Below, piece after piece: positions 1-7,514 of a DNA stretch of 64,000 nucleotides. Position 1 is the stretch's first letter. Each line of letters starts with the position of its first letter. The translations under genes were made by a program, and so were the position numbers. The stretch spans positions 186,001 through 250,000 of the forward strand of contig JBBRWM010000002.1 of the NCBI GenBank assembly GCA_038249195.1, given 5' to 3'. The notes under the pieces are model-generated. The model searched no databases. It worked only from the letters and a program-made list of their open reading frames with translations, and was not told the origin of the DNA. The stretch is from JAOUEA01 sp038249195 (GTDB lineage: Bacteria > Actinomycetota > UBA4738 > HRBIN12).

Positions 1-453
1 CACCCCCTCCACGTCGCCCATGTGGACCTCTTCGATGAAGGTCTTGGTGAGGTGCGGATGGATCACGGCGTTGCCCTCCACCGCGTTCTTGGCCGCATCG
101 ATGAGGGTGTCGGGGGATGCGTCCTTCAACAGGTAGCCGGACACGCCGGCCTGGATGGCCTCGGAGATGGCGCCGCGGGACTCGTCGATCGTGATGAGGA
201 TGATCTTGGTGGTGGGGGCCGCCTGGCGGATCCGCCGGGTCGCCTCGATCCCGTCCATGCCGGGCATGCGCACGTCCATGAACACCACGTCGGGCTCGAG
301 CTCGCGGGCGCGCTCAACCGCTTCCTCTCCGCTGGCCGCCTCGCCCACGACTACGACGACGTCCTCGGAGAGCTCGAGCGCCGTGCGCAGACCTTCCCGG
401 GTGACGGGGTGGTCATCCACGATGAGGGCACGGATGCGATCCGTCTCCGACAC
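1..453 (-). CDS. LuxR/NarL-type response regulator, receiver domain (3' end outside window)
   Basis: This is the DNA-binding half of a two-component system. The visible 151 residues form a receiver domain starting VSETDRIRALIVDDHPVTREG, with the acidic pair DD in VDDH, the phospho-acceptor Asp in VVFMDVRMPG and the conserved Lys in GYLLKDAS. The LuxR-type helix-turn-helix expected at the C-terminus lies beyond position 1, so the NarL assignment rests on the receiver alone. The GTG start (451-453) has GGAGCAG just upstream. Its cognate kinase is not in the window. It is divergent from the sufT-like gene. Confidence 0.85.
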   Translation of the reverse strand, partial: MSETDRIRALIVDDHPVTREGLRTALELSEDVVVVVGEAASGEEAVERARELEPDVVFMDVRMPGMDGIEATRRIRQAAPTTKIILITIDESRGAISEAIQAGVSGYLLKDASPDTLIDAAKNAVEGNAVIHPHLTKTFIEEVHMGDVEGV

Positions 454-547
454 GCTGCTCCTTCCATCCGGATCTCTGCGACCAAGGGTCGTTGAGGGAT
501 TACGAAGTACGCTGTAAGGATAGGACGACAGGAGCGAGGAAGCTCAC

Positions 548-946
548 ATGCAAGAGGAATTCGGTAACGCCGCCACTGAGGCCGTCATCGAGGATACGAC
601 CGCGGTGGCCGAGCCGTCCGAGCCGGGGGGCTCGAGCGAGGGGACGCCCACCCCCGAGGCGGTCACCGACGCGCTCAAGAACGTGTTCGACCCGGAGCTC
701 GGGATCAACATCGTGGACCTGGGCCTCGTCTATGAGGTGAAGGTCGGGGACGCGGGTGACGTCGACATCGAATACACCCTGACGACGATGGGCTGCCCGA
801 TCGGTCCGCTGATCGAGGATCAGATGCGGGCGTTCCTGCAGGCCGTGCCCGGGGTGGGCGCGGTCAGGCCCGAGATGGTGCTGCGCCCGGCGTGGACACC
901 GGAGATGATGTCCGACGAGGCGAAGGCGGCCCTGGGCATCTTCTGA
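548..946 (+). CDS. sufT: SufT-like metal-sulfur cluster assembly factor (MIP18/DUF59 family)
   Basis: A 132-residue protein of the MIP18/DUF59 family, which helps mature or deliver iron-sulfur clusters. The first 40 residues are a Pro/Glu/Ser-rich tail. The domain then shows the family signature FDPELGINIVDLGLVYEV and TTMGCPIGP, including the conserved Cys. It ends with the usual hydrophobic strand and a short acidic helix. Its place ahead of a rhodanese and the suf genes fits a role in the same pathway. A GAGCGAGGAAG Shine-Dalgarno precedes the ATG, and a TACGCT hexamer at 508-513 could be its -10. PaaD-like roles in phenylacetate oxidation are less likely, because no paa genes are nearby. 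Confidence 0.88.
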   Translation: MQEEFGNAATEAVIEDTTAVAEPSEPGGSSEGTPTPEAVTDALKNVFDPELGINIVDLGLVYEVKVGDAGDVDIEYTLTTMGCPIGPLIEDQMRAFLQAVPGVGAVRPEMVLRPAWTPEMMSDEAKAALGIF

Positions 947-1296
947 GGTCCGCGCACCGAGGCCCCGTCGACACGTTCGCACGTGCACGCGGTATCGTTG
1001 CACCTGCAATCGCTCGGCGATCCACCTGGATCTCCTTCTCGACGGTTTGAAGCGGGGGCATGGCGTGATCCGCACCAGATGCATCGGGGTAGTGGCGGCG
1101 ATGATCCCGTCCCGCCTGTGCTGTATGCCCCGCCGCGCCCTCCGGGAGGCGCGTTCGACTTCGCGGCCCTAGTCCGGCATCCCGGAACCGCCCACCGCTT
1201 CGCATCCCGGCCGCGTCTACGGCCGTTCTTCGTTTCCCGGAACTGGATTCCGGGCGAGCGCGGGCCCTTGTCCCGCGGAGGAAGGAGTTGAGATCC
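947..1296 (+). promoter_or_regulatory. 350-bp non-coding leader with two hairpins before the sulfurtransferase gene
   Basis: I found no convincing gene here; open frames on either strand lack family features. Near the 3' end are CGGCCG-cgtcta-CGGCCG (1208-1225) and the perfect inverted repeat CCCGGAA-ctgga-TTCCGGG (1236-1254). These are followed by a strong Shine-Dalgarno, GGAGGAAGGAG (1277-1287). A structured 5' leader is plausible, but I do not recognise a known riboswitch. Confidence 0.35.
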
Positions 1297-2142
1297 ATGG
1301 CGGACTACGCCAACCCCGACGCCCTCGTGAGCACGGACTGGCTGGAGGACCACCTGGAGGATCCTCGCGTTCGCATCATCGAGGTGGACGAGGACACCAC
1401 CGCCTACGAGAAGGGCCACGTCCCGAACGCGTTGCGCTGGAACTGGTCAACGGACCTTCATGCCGAGGTCGGCCGCGATTTCCGGGACCGGGAGGAGTTC
1501 TCCCGGCTCCTGTCCGAGGCGGGAGTAAGGTCCGGCACGACCATCGTGCTTTACGGCGGCAACAACAACTGGTTCGCGGCCTACGCGTATTGGCTCCTGA
1601 AGCTGCGTGGCTTCGACGACGTCAAGCTCGTGAACGGCGGGCGCAAGAAGTGGGAGCTCGAGAGTCGCAGGCTCACACAGGACGTGCCGACGTTCGCGGC
1701 CACGGGCTACACGATCGCCGGCCCCCAACGGCCCGAGATCCGCGCGCTCCGCGAACAGGTCATCGGCCGTGTGGGCGGTGGCGCCGCCTTCGTGGATGTG
1801 CGTTCGCCCGAGGAGTTCCGGGGCGAGAAGATGGCTCCCGACCACTTGCCGCAGGAGCAGGCGCAGGTGCCCGGGCACATCGCCGGCGCGGTGAACGTGC
1901 CGTGGGCCCAGGCGGCCAACGACGACGGCACGTTCAAGTCGGCCGACGAGCTGGCCGCGCTGTACGAGGCCCGGGGCATCACCGGCGACGAAGAGATCAT
2001 CGCGTACTGCCGGATCGGCGAACGTTCCTCGCACACCTGGTTCGCGTTGCGGGAGCTCCTCGGCTACGGGGACGTGAAGAACTACGACGGCTCCTGGACC
2101 GAGTACGGCTCCTTGGTGGGGGCGCCGGTCGAGCTGGGGTAG
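1297..2142 (+). CDS. Thiosulfate sulfurtransferase (two-domain rhodanese)
   Basis: A cytoplasmic sulfurtransferase that moves sulfane sulfur from thiosulfate or another donor to an acceptor thiol. It has 281 residues in two rhodanese domains. The N-terminal one (about 1-130) is inactive. The C-terminal one carries the catalytic Cys in the loop CRIGERSSHTW, the form typical of actinobacterial CysA-type enzymes. The ATG at 1297 is preferred over an in-frame TTG at 1288 because GGAGGAAGGAG lies 9 nt upstream of it. Its position just before sufB suggests sulfur supply to cluster assembly. That is inferred from the neighbourhood, since such enzymes also sit in cysteine and thiosulfate operons. Confidence 0.9.
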   Translation: MADYANPDALVSTDWLEDHLEDPRVRIIEVDEDTTAYEKGHVPNALRWNWSTDLHAEVGRDFRDREEFSRLLSEAGVRSGTTIVLYGGNNNWFAAYAYWLLKLRGFDDVKLVNGGRKKWELESRRLTQDVPTFAATGYTIAGPQRPEIRALREQVIGRVGGGAAFVDVRSPEEFRGEKMAPDHLPQEQAQVPGHIAGAVNVPWAQAANDDGTFKSADELAALYEARGITGDEEIIAYCRIGERSSHTWFALRELLGYGDVKNYDGSWTEYGSLVGAPVELG

Positions 2143-2204
2143 CAGGCCCCCGGCCATGGTTCTTAGCTCCGCCGCTCGCCGGGGGGTAAATCCGACCTGC
2201 GCGA

Positions 2205-2234
2205 TGGACTTAAGGGGACGGGCGGCGGTACTCT
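2205..2234 (+). promoter_or_regulatory. Candidate sufB promoter
   Basis: TGGACT (2205-2210, one mismatch to TTGACT), an 18-nt spacer and TACTCT (2229-2234). It lies 42 bp before the sufB GTG, which has its own GGGGGGAG ribosome site. No SufR or IscR-type operator is obvious. Confidence 0.4.
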
Positions 2235-2276
2235 TGATGGGTCCGTACGCTTCGATGCCGCAGGGGGGAGTCCACC

Positions 2277-3689
2277 GTGGTCGTGAGCCAAGAAGAGCAT
2301 CTCAAGGAGCTCAGCAAGGGGTATCGCTTCGACTGGAAGGATGAGGATCACTCCGTCTTCGAGCCCAAGCGTGGGTTGTCGCAGGCCGTGGTCGAGGAGA
2401 TCTCCGCTCTGAAGGACGAGCCCGCTTGGATGCGTAAGACCCGCCTGAAGGCCCTGCGGTACTTCGGGATGCGCCCGATGCCGTGGTGGGGCGCCGACCT
2501 CTCGGACATCGACTTCGACAATATCTTCTACTTCATCCGCTCCACGGAGAAGCAGGCGCAGGAGTGGGCCGACCTGCCCGAGGACATCCGGGGCACCTGG
2601 GACAAGCTGGGGATCCCCGAGGCGGAGAAGAAGTATCTCGGGGGCGTGAGCGCCCAGTACGAGTCCGAGGTCGTCTACCACAAGATCAAGAAGGAGCTCG
2701 ACGACATCGGCGTGCTGTTCACGGACATGGATTCCGCGGTGCGCGACTACCCGGACCTCGTCAAGGAGCATTTCGGGACCGTCATCCCCCCGAACGACAA
2801 CAAGTTCGCGTCGCTCAACACGGCCGTTTGGTCGGGCGGATCCTTCATCTACGTGCCGCCCGGCGTGAAGGTAGACATCCCGCTGCAGGCATATTTCCGC
2901 ATCAACGCGGAGAACATGGGCCAGTTCGAGCGCACCCTGATCATCGCGGACGAGGGCAGCTACGTGCACTACGTGGAGGGGTGCTCCGCGCCCATCTACT
3001 CCAGCGACTCGCTGCACTCGGCCGTGGTGGAGATCAAGGCCATGAAGGGCGCCCGGGTCCGCTACACCACCATCCAGAACTGGTCCACCAACGTCTACAA
3101 CCTCGTGACCAAGCGAGCGATGGCGCACGAGGACGCGGTGATGGAGTGGATCGACGGCAACATCGGTTCCAAGGTGACCATGAAGTACCCGTCGATCTAC
3201 CTGATGGGCAAGGGCGCACGCGGCGAGGTGCTGTCCGTGGCCTTCGCCGGCAAGGGGATGCATACCGACGCCGGGGGCAAGGCGATCCACGTGGCGCCGC
3301 ACACCACCTCCGTCATCAACTCGAAGTCCGTGAGCAAGGACGGCGGCCGCACGGGTTACCGTGGTTTGATCCGCGTCGAGCCAGACGCGCACCACGCCAA
3401 GTCCACCGTTCGTTGCGACGCCCTGATCCTGGACGACGAGAGTCGCTCCGATACCTACCCGTACATCGAGGTGGAGGACGAGACGGCCGCGCTCGCGCAC
3501 GAGGCCACGGTCTCCAAGGTGGGGGAGGACCAGCTCTTCTACCTGATGAGCCGCGGCCTGTCCGAGGTCGAGGCCACCGGCATGATCGTGAACGGCTTCA
3601 TCGAGCCCATCACTCGGGAGCTCCCCATGGAGTACGCCGTGGAGCTGAATCGACTGATCGAGCTCCAGATGGAGGGCTCGGTCGGGTAG
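2277..3689 (+). CDS. sufB: Fe-S cluster assembly scaffold SufB
   Basis: SufB is the core subunit of the SufBC2D scaffold on which iron-sulfur clusters are built in the cytoplasm. The 470-residue length is normal for the family. The C-terminal half is the beta-helix domain, with conserved stretches such as YVEGCSAP, STVRCDAL and YLMSRGLSE; the Cys of RCDAL sits where the family has its cluster/sulfur-handling Cys. The GTG at 2277 lies 7 nt after GGGGGGAG; a second GTG two codons on is a weaker alternative. Unusually, sufB is separated from sufD by an antisense nuclease gene, and a perfect hairpin spans its stop codon. Confidence 0.97.
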   Translation: MVVSQEEHLKELSKGYRFDWKDEDHSVFEPKRGLSQAVVEEISALKDEPAWMRKTRLKALRYFGMRPMPWWGADLSDIDFDNIFYFIRSTEKQAQEWADLPEDIRGTWDKLGIPEAEKKYLGGVSAQYESEVVYHKIKKELDDIGVLFTDMDSAVRDYPDLVKEHFGTVIPPNDNKFASLNTAVWSGGSFIYVPPGVKVDIPLQAYFRINAENMGQFERTLIIADEGSYVHYVEGCSAPIYSSDSLHSAVVEIKAMKGARVRYTTIQNWSTNVYNLVTKRAMAHEDAVMEWIDGNIGSKVTMKYPSIYLMGKGARGEVLSVAFAGKGMHTDAGGKAIHVAPHTTSVINSKSVSKDGGRTGYRGLIRVEPDAHHAKSTVRCDALILDDESRSDTYPYIEVEDETAALAHEATVSKVGEDQLFYLMSRGLSEVEATGMIVNGFIEPITRELPMEYAVELNRLIELQMEGSVG

Positions 3690-3698
3690 ACCGAGCCC
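3674..3698. terminator. Perfect hairpin between convergent sufB and the DUF222 gene
   Basis: A 10-bp perfect stem, GGGCTCGGTC / GACCGAGCCC, with a 5-nt loop (GGGTA). It covers the sufB TAG (3687-3689) and abuts the TAG of the opposite gene (3698-3700). There is no U-tract, as is common for actinobacterial terminators. It could stop transcription from both sides. Confidence 0.55.
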
Positions 3699-4925
3699 TA
3701 TCGGGGCGGCCCTCGATCCTCCAAGACCGACCCGTCGGGTCTGCGGAACACAGCGCGCCCGCCGAGCAACTCGAGCGTGAATCCTCGCCCTCGGTCGTGG
3801 ATCAACCGATGGTGGCGACGGCACAGGAGCAACAGGTTGGGCAGCGCCGTGGATCCGCCCGCGGCCCAGTGAACGACATGATGGGCATCGCACCATGCAT
3901 GGGGACGGTCGCACCCCCGGGAAGCGGCAGCGCGTATCTCGGACGACCACCGCCCGTCTCATCGCGGGCGGGACGATGGGCGTACGGCGGCCTATGTCCA
4001 GCGGCTCCGACGCGCCGGACATCACGACACGCGTGATCGAGGCGTCGCACGTGAGGCGCCTTGCCGCCTCGGCGTCGACACCGCCGACGTGGTCGAACGC
4101 AATGGCGCCACGACGGTTCTGTAGCGCCTCGACCCCAACCATCATCGTGACGTGCGGGCGTTCCCCCGCCACCTGGGGCCGATCCCCACGATCGAGCCAC
4201 TGACGACAGATCTCCCCCAGCGAGTCGGCTCGACGCTGGGCGGGTGAGCGAGCATCCTCAGCGGTACGCGACCTCGCTTCGTCGTCGAGCACAGACCGCA
4301 GAGCGGTGAGCAACGTCTCTCCCGTCTCCGGGTCGAGATAGCCGTCGACGCGAACCATCCCGAGGAACGAGACCGACGCGTGCAGCTTCCGCCGCTCACG
4401 CGCCCAATCCTCCCTGCTTCTCCCATGGTCTCGCTCGACCAGATGGCACCAGCGAGCGGCTACCCGCTGCAGATCGCGCGTCGCGTGTCTGCGCGCGGCT
4501 TCCACAAGCTCCCCCTCGGAGCGCCGGAACGCCGGCGGGTCGATCTCCCGCACCGACGCGAGCAGGCGAACGGCCGACATGGGAAGTTCGCCCTTCTCCA
4601 GGGCGCGACGCGTCTGCGGCATCTCTTCGAGCGCGCGTGCGATCCGAACGCTCTCCCGCGCAGATCCCCATGCAATGTGAAACTGGGCGGCGAGCCATGA
4701 GGCCGAGGACAGGTGCCCGTCTCGCGCGAAGAGCCGCCTCCGGTCTATCTCCGCGAGCCGCCTGAGCCGCTCGTGCTCCAGCCGGTCCATGGCGCGCTGC
4801 AGCTCCGCAAAGTCCTCCTCGACCCGAGCGTCGGGCAGATCGGGCAAGGACTCCGCGTGAAGAGCTTCCACGACCGAATCCAGTCCGCTCACGTCGTCGA
4901 ACCCGGTCTGTGCGCGTACGAACAT
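3698..4925 (-). pseudogene. DUF222/13E12-family HNH endonuclease, frameshifted inside the HNH motif
   Basis: Actinobacterial 13E12 repeat-type protein: an N-terminal DUF222 helical domain, with stretches such as RRLFARDGHLSSASWLA and LGMVRVDGYLDPETGETLL, followed by a C-terminal HNH nuclease. The frame runs from the ATG at 4925 to CRFPG, then is lost at a run of five C on the plus strand (3914-3918). Removing one base restores CDRPHAWCDAHHVVHWA, LLCRRHHRLIHD and a stop at 3698. The frameshift therefore removes the catalytic His and metal-binding residues. It is either a real pseudogene or a homopolymer error. It lies antisense inside the suf operon and has a LexA-like box over its start, consistent with known SOS control of 13E12 genes. 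Confidence 0.88.
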
Positions 4926-4933
4926 ATGTTCGG
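4918..4933 (-). promoter_or_regulatory. LexA (SOS) box over the DUF222 start codon
   Basis: ACGAACATATGTTCGG contains the palindrome CGAAC-ATAT-GTTCG, 14 of 16 matches to the actinobacterial LexA consensus TCGAAC-N4-GTTCGA. It overlaps the ATG (4923-4925). A -10-like TAGAGC (4933-4938) lies 7 nt upstream, so the operator would cover the start site of a leaderless message. Confidence 0.65.
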
Positions 4934-5091
4934 CTCTAGGGGGATGGATCGCACGAGCGATGTGACGAGGGTCACGATCGAGGGAAGTCCTGTCCGTGGA
5001 GACCTGCGTCGCTTCTCCGTGCTCACTGAAGGGTTCCCCGCCGCGAGCCGCCGCGAGCCGCCGCGGGTTGGGGGGAATCCGACCTAGCCGA

Positions 5092-5097
5092 TAGGAT
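5092..5097 (+). promoter_or_regulatory. -10 hexamer for leaderless sufD
   Basis: TAGGAT ends 6 nt before the GTG at 5104, and no Shine-Dalgarno is present. It would give sufDC-S-U a promoter separate from that of sufB. Confidence 0.45.
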
Positions 5098-5103
5098 TCC
5101 TTC

Positions 5104-6384
5104 GTGACCACCACCACCGACACGTTCGACGAGGCGGCCCTCGCCTCCCTGCCGGATGCCCCCGACTTCGTCCAGGGGATCCGCAAGCAGGCCTTCGAGG
5201 AGTACCGGGCCCTGCCCATCCCCTCGCAGGAGACCGAGGAGTGGCGCTACACGGATCTATCCGCGTTCGACCTGTCCTTCGAACCGCACACGCCCGGGCA
5301 CGGCAACGGGGCTCCCGAGCCCCAGGGCGAGGTCGGGGGTGCGCTGCTGCAGCACAACTCCAGCATCGTGCTCACGACGTCGGGGCAGGATCTCGAGGCC
5401 CGGGGCGTTATCCTGCAGGACCTGGACCAGGCCGCGATCGATCACCCGGAGCTGGTCGCGCCGCACCTGCATCGTCTCGTCCCGACGGATCGGACCAAGT
5501 TTGCCGCGCTGCACGGCGCCTTCCGCACCGGTGGCACGTTCCTGTATGTCCCCGACGGCGTGGCCGTGGAGCTTCCCCTGCAGACCCTCACCTGGCTTGA
5601 CGCCGACGGTGCGGCGGTCTTCCCGCACACGCTGATCGTCACGGGCACGAACGCGGAGGTGACCTTCATCGATCGCACGGCCTCGCCGGATCTCACGCGC
5701 GCCTTCAGCGACGCGATCACGGAGATCGTGGTGGGCGACGGCGCGCACGTGCGCTACGTCTCGATCCAGGAGTGGGGCGATGGCGTCACGCACCTGGGGG
5801 TCGTCCGCACCGAGGTCGGCCGCGACGCCGAGGTGCGAACGCTCGCGATCGGCTTCGGCGCGGACCTCGCACGCGTGGAGAACGAGGTGATCCTCGCCCG
5901 GCCGGGCAGCTTCTCCGAGCAGCTCGGGATCTTCTTCGCCGACGGCCGGCAGCACTTCGACCATCGGTCGATCCAGGATCACGTGGCGCCGAACTGCTCC
6001 AGCGATCTGCTGTATAAGGGCGCGTTGCGCGACGAGAGCCGCGCGGTCTATAGCGGCTGGGTCCATGTGCGGCCCGACGCGCAGAAGACCAACGCGATGC
6101 AGACGTCCCGCAACATCGTGCTCAGCGAGCACGCCAAGGCCGACGCGATCCCCAACCTCGAGATCGAGGCGAACGACGTGAGGTGCGGGCACGCGGCGAG
6201 CGTCGGCCCTGTGGACGAGGACACGGTGTTCTACCTCACCAGCCGCGGGATCCCGCGCGGGGAGGCAGAACGGCTGATCGTGAGCGGATTCTTCCAGGAG
6301 GTGCTCGACCGGGTGCAGATCGACCAGGTGCGCGCCAGCGCGGAGCTCACCATCCAAGAAGAGCTCGAGCGGGGCATCCGATGA
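5104..6384 (+). CDS. sufD: Fe-S cluster assembly scaffold SufD
   Basis: Partner of SufB in the SufBC2D scaffold. It has 426 residues with an N-terminal helical part (about 1-110) and a beta-helix core. The C-terminal signature includes KTNAMQTSRNIVLSEHAKAD, then RCGHAASVGPVDE with the conserved His, then FYLTSRGI. The start is a GTG just after a TAGGAT hexamer, suggesting a leaderless message. The 3' end overlaps the Rieske gene by ATGA, so the rest of the operon is tightly coupled to it. It is separated from sufB by 1.4 kb of antisense nuclease pseudogene. Confidence 0.96.
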   Translation: MTTTTDTFDEAALASLPDAPDFVQGIRKQAFEEYRALPIPSQETEEWRYTDLSAFDLSFEPHTPGHGNGAPEPQGEVGGALLQHNSSIVLTTSGQDLEARGVILQDLDQAAIDHPELVAPHLHRLVPTDRTKFAALHGAFRTGGTFLYVPDGVAVELPLQTLTWLDADGAAVFPHTLIVTGTNAEVTFIDRTASPDLTRAFSDAITEIVVGDGAHVRYVSIQEWGDGVTHLGVVRTEVGRDAEVRTLAIGFGADLARVENEVILARPGSFSEQLGIFFADGRQHFDHRSIQDHVAPNCSSDLLYKGALRDESRAVYSGWVHVRPDAQKTNAMQTSRNIVLSEHAKADAIPNLEIEANDVRCGHAASVGPVDEDTVFYLTSRGIPRGEAERLIVSGFFQEVLDRVQIDQVRASAELTIQEELERGIR

Positions 6385-6695
6385 TGCCCACGAGGGTGTG
6401 CGCCACGGCGGACGTCCCCCAGGGGGAGGCGCGGCGATTCCCGCTCGGCGAGGGCTACGTCGCCGTGGTGAACCTGGGGGAGGGCGTGTTCCGGGCCGTC
6501 GACGCCGAGTGCTCGCACGAGCACGCATGGCTCGACGAGGGAGAGATCGACGTAGAGGACGCCACCGTAGAGTGCCCCAAGCACGGCTCGGTCTTCGAGC
6601 TGGACACCGGGAACCCCAAGTCGCTCCCGGCGGTGCGCCCCGTGGCCGCCTACGACGTGATCATCGACGACGACGACATCCTGATCGAGGTGTGA
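6381..6695 (+). CDS. Rieske-type [2Fe-2S] ferredoxin of the suf operon
   Basis: A 104-residue Rieske domain protein. It shows the two ligand pairs C-x-H (ECSHEHAWL) and C-x2-H (ECPKHGSVFEL), and resembles the small ferredoxin components of ring-hydroxylating dioxygenases. Such a gene is common between sufD and sufC in actinobacteria, where it may carry electrons for cluster assembly or repair; that role is an inference. The ATG overlaps the sufD stop codon (ATGA), and sufC follows after 4 nt. No oxygenase gene is nearby, which argues against an aromatic-degradation role. Confidence 0.9.
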   Translation: MMPTRVCATADVPQGEARRFPLGEGYVAVVNLGEGVFRAVDAECSHEHAWLDEGEIDVEDATVECPKHGSVFELDTGNPKSLPAVRPVAAYDVIIDDDDILIEV

Positions 6696-6699
6696 CGAC

Positions 6700-7494
6700 A
6701 TGACCGAGAACGGCAACGCTCCCGCGACCCTGGAGATCCTCGATCTCCATGCCAGCGTGGAGGGCAAGCAGATCCTCAACGGCATCGACCTCACGGTGCG
6801 TCAGGGCGAGACCCACGCGCTCATGGGACCGAACGGCTCCGGCAAGTCCACGCTGTCCAACGTCATCATGGGCCGGCCCGGGTATCTGGTCACCGGCGGC
6901 CGCGTCATCTTCAAGGGCGAGGACATCACGAAGCTCACGCCCGACCAGCGGGCCATGCGCGGCCTCTTCCTCGCCATGCAGTACCCGACCGAGGTGCCCG
7001 GTGTCTCCGTGGTGAACTTCCTGCGCACCGCGTACCAGGCCACGCGCGGGGAACAGGTGAGCGCGCTGGCGTTCCGCAAGCACATGAAAAAACAGATGGA
7101 CAAGCTCTCCATCGAGGACGCCATGGTGAATCGCTACGTGAACCAGGGCTTCTCCGGCGGGGAGAAGAAGCGCAACGAGATCCTCCAGCTCGCCGTGCTC
7201 GAGCCACAGATCGCGATCCTCGACGAGACCGACTCCGGATTGGACATCGACTCGCTGAAGCTCGTCGCTCAGAGCGTGCAGAAGCTGGTGGGACCCGAGC
7301 TGGGCGTCTTGCTCATCACGCACTACCAGCGGATGCTGAACTACATCACGCCCGACGCCGTGCACGTCATGATGCGGGGGCGCATCGTGACCTCGGGCGG
7401 CCCGGAACTCGCCCAGACGCTGGAGGACAAGGGCTACGAGGGGATCGGACGTGAGCTCGGCATCGAGGACGAGGCGGCCGCCGAGGTCGTGTGA
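6700..7494 (+). CDS. sufC: Fe-S cluster assembly ATPase SufC
   Basis: ABC-type ATPase that drives conformational change of the SufBD scaffold; it is cytoplasmic with no membrane partner. The 264 residues show Walker A GPNGSGKST (about 46-54), the Q-loop region QYPTEVPGVS, the signature FSGGEKKRNEI, Walker B AILDETDSGLD and the switch His in LITHYQR. Length and the 'EKKRNEI' form of the signature are typical of SufC. It starts 4 nt after the Rieske gene and overlaps the sequence leading into sufS, so translation is probably coupled. Confidence 0.97.
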   Translation: MTENGNAPATLEILDLHASVEGKQILNGIDLTVRQGETHALMGPNGSGKSTLSNVIMGRPGYLVTGGRVIFKGEDITKLTPDQRAMRGLFLAMQYPTEVPGVSVVNFLRTAYQATRGEQVSALAFRKHMKKQMDKLSIEDAMVNRYVNQGFSGGEKKRNEILQLAVLEPQIAILDETDSGLDIDSLKLVAQSVQKLVGPELGVLLITHYQRMLNYITPDAVHVMMRGRIVTSGGPELAQTLEDKGYEGIGRELGIEDEAAAEVV

Positions 7495-7514
7495 ACACCG
7501 GAGGGAGCGGGACG

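Noticed and set aside
983..1291. A 102-codon open frame in the leader before the sulfurtransferase
   Set aside because: Arg/Pro-rich with no ribosome site and no family resemblance; it would also run over the Shine-Dalgarno of the real gene.
2163..5219. A 1018-codon open frame on the minus strand
   Set aside because: Only the part up to CRFPG is the DUF222 protein; the remainder is antisense to sufB and reads as His/Val/Leu-rich shadow after the frameshift.
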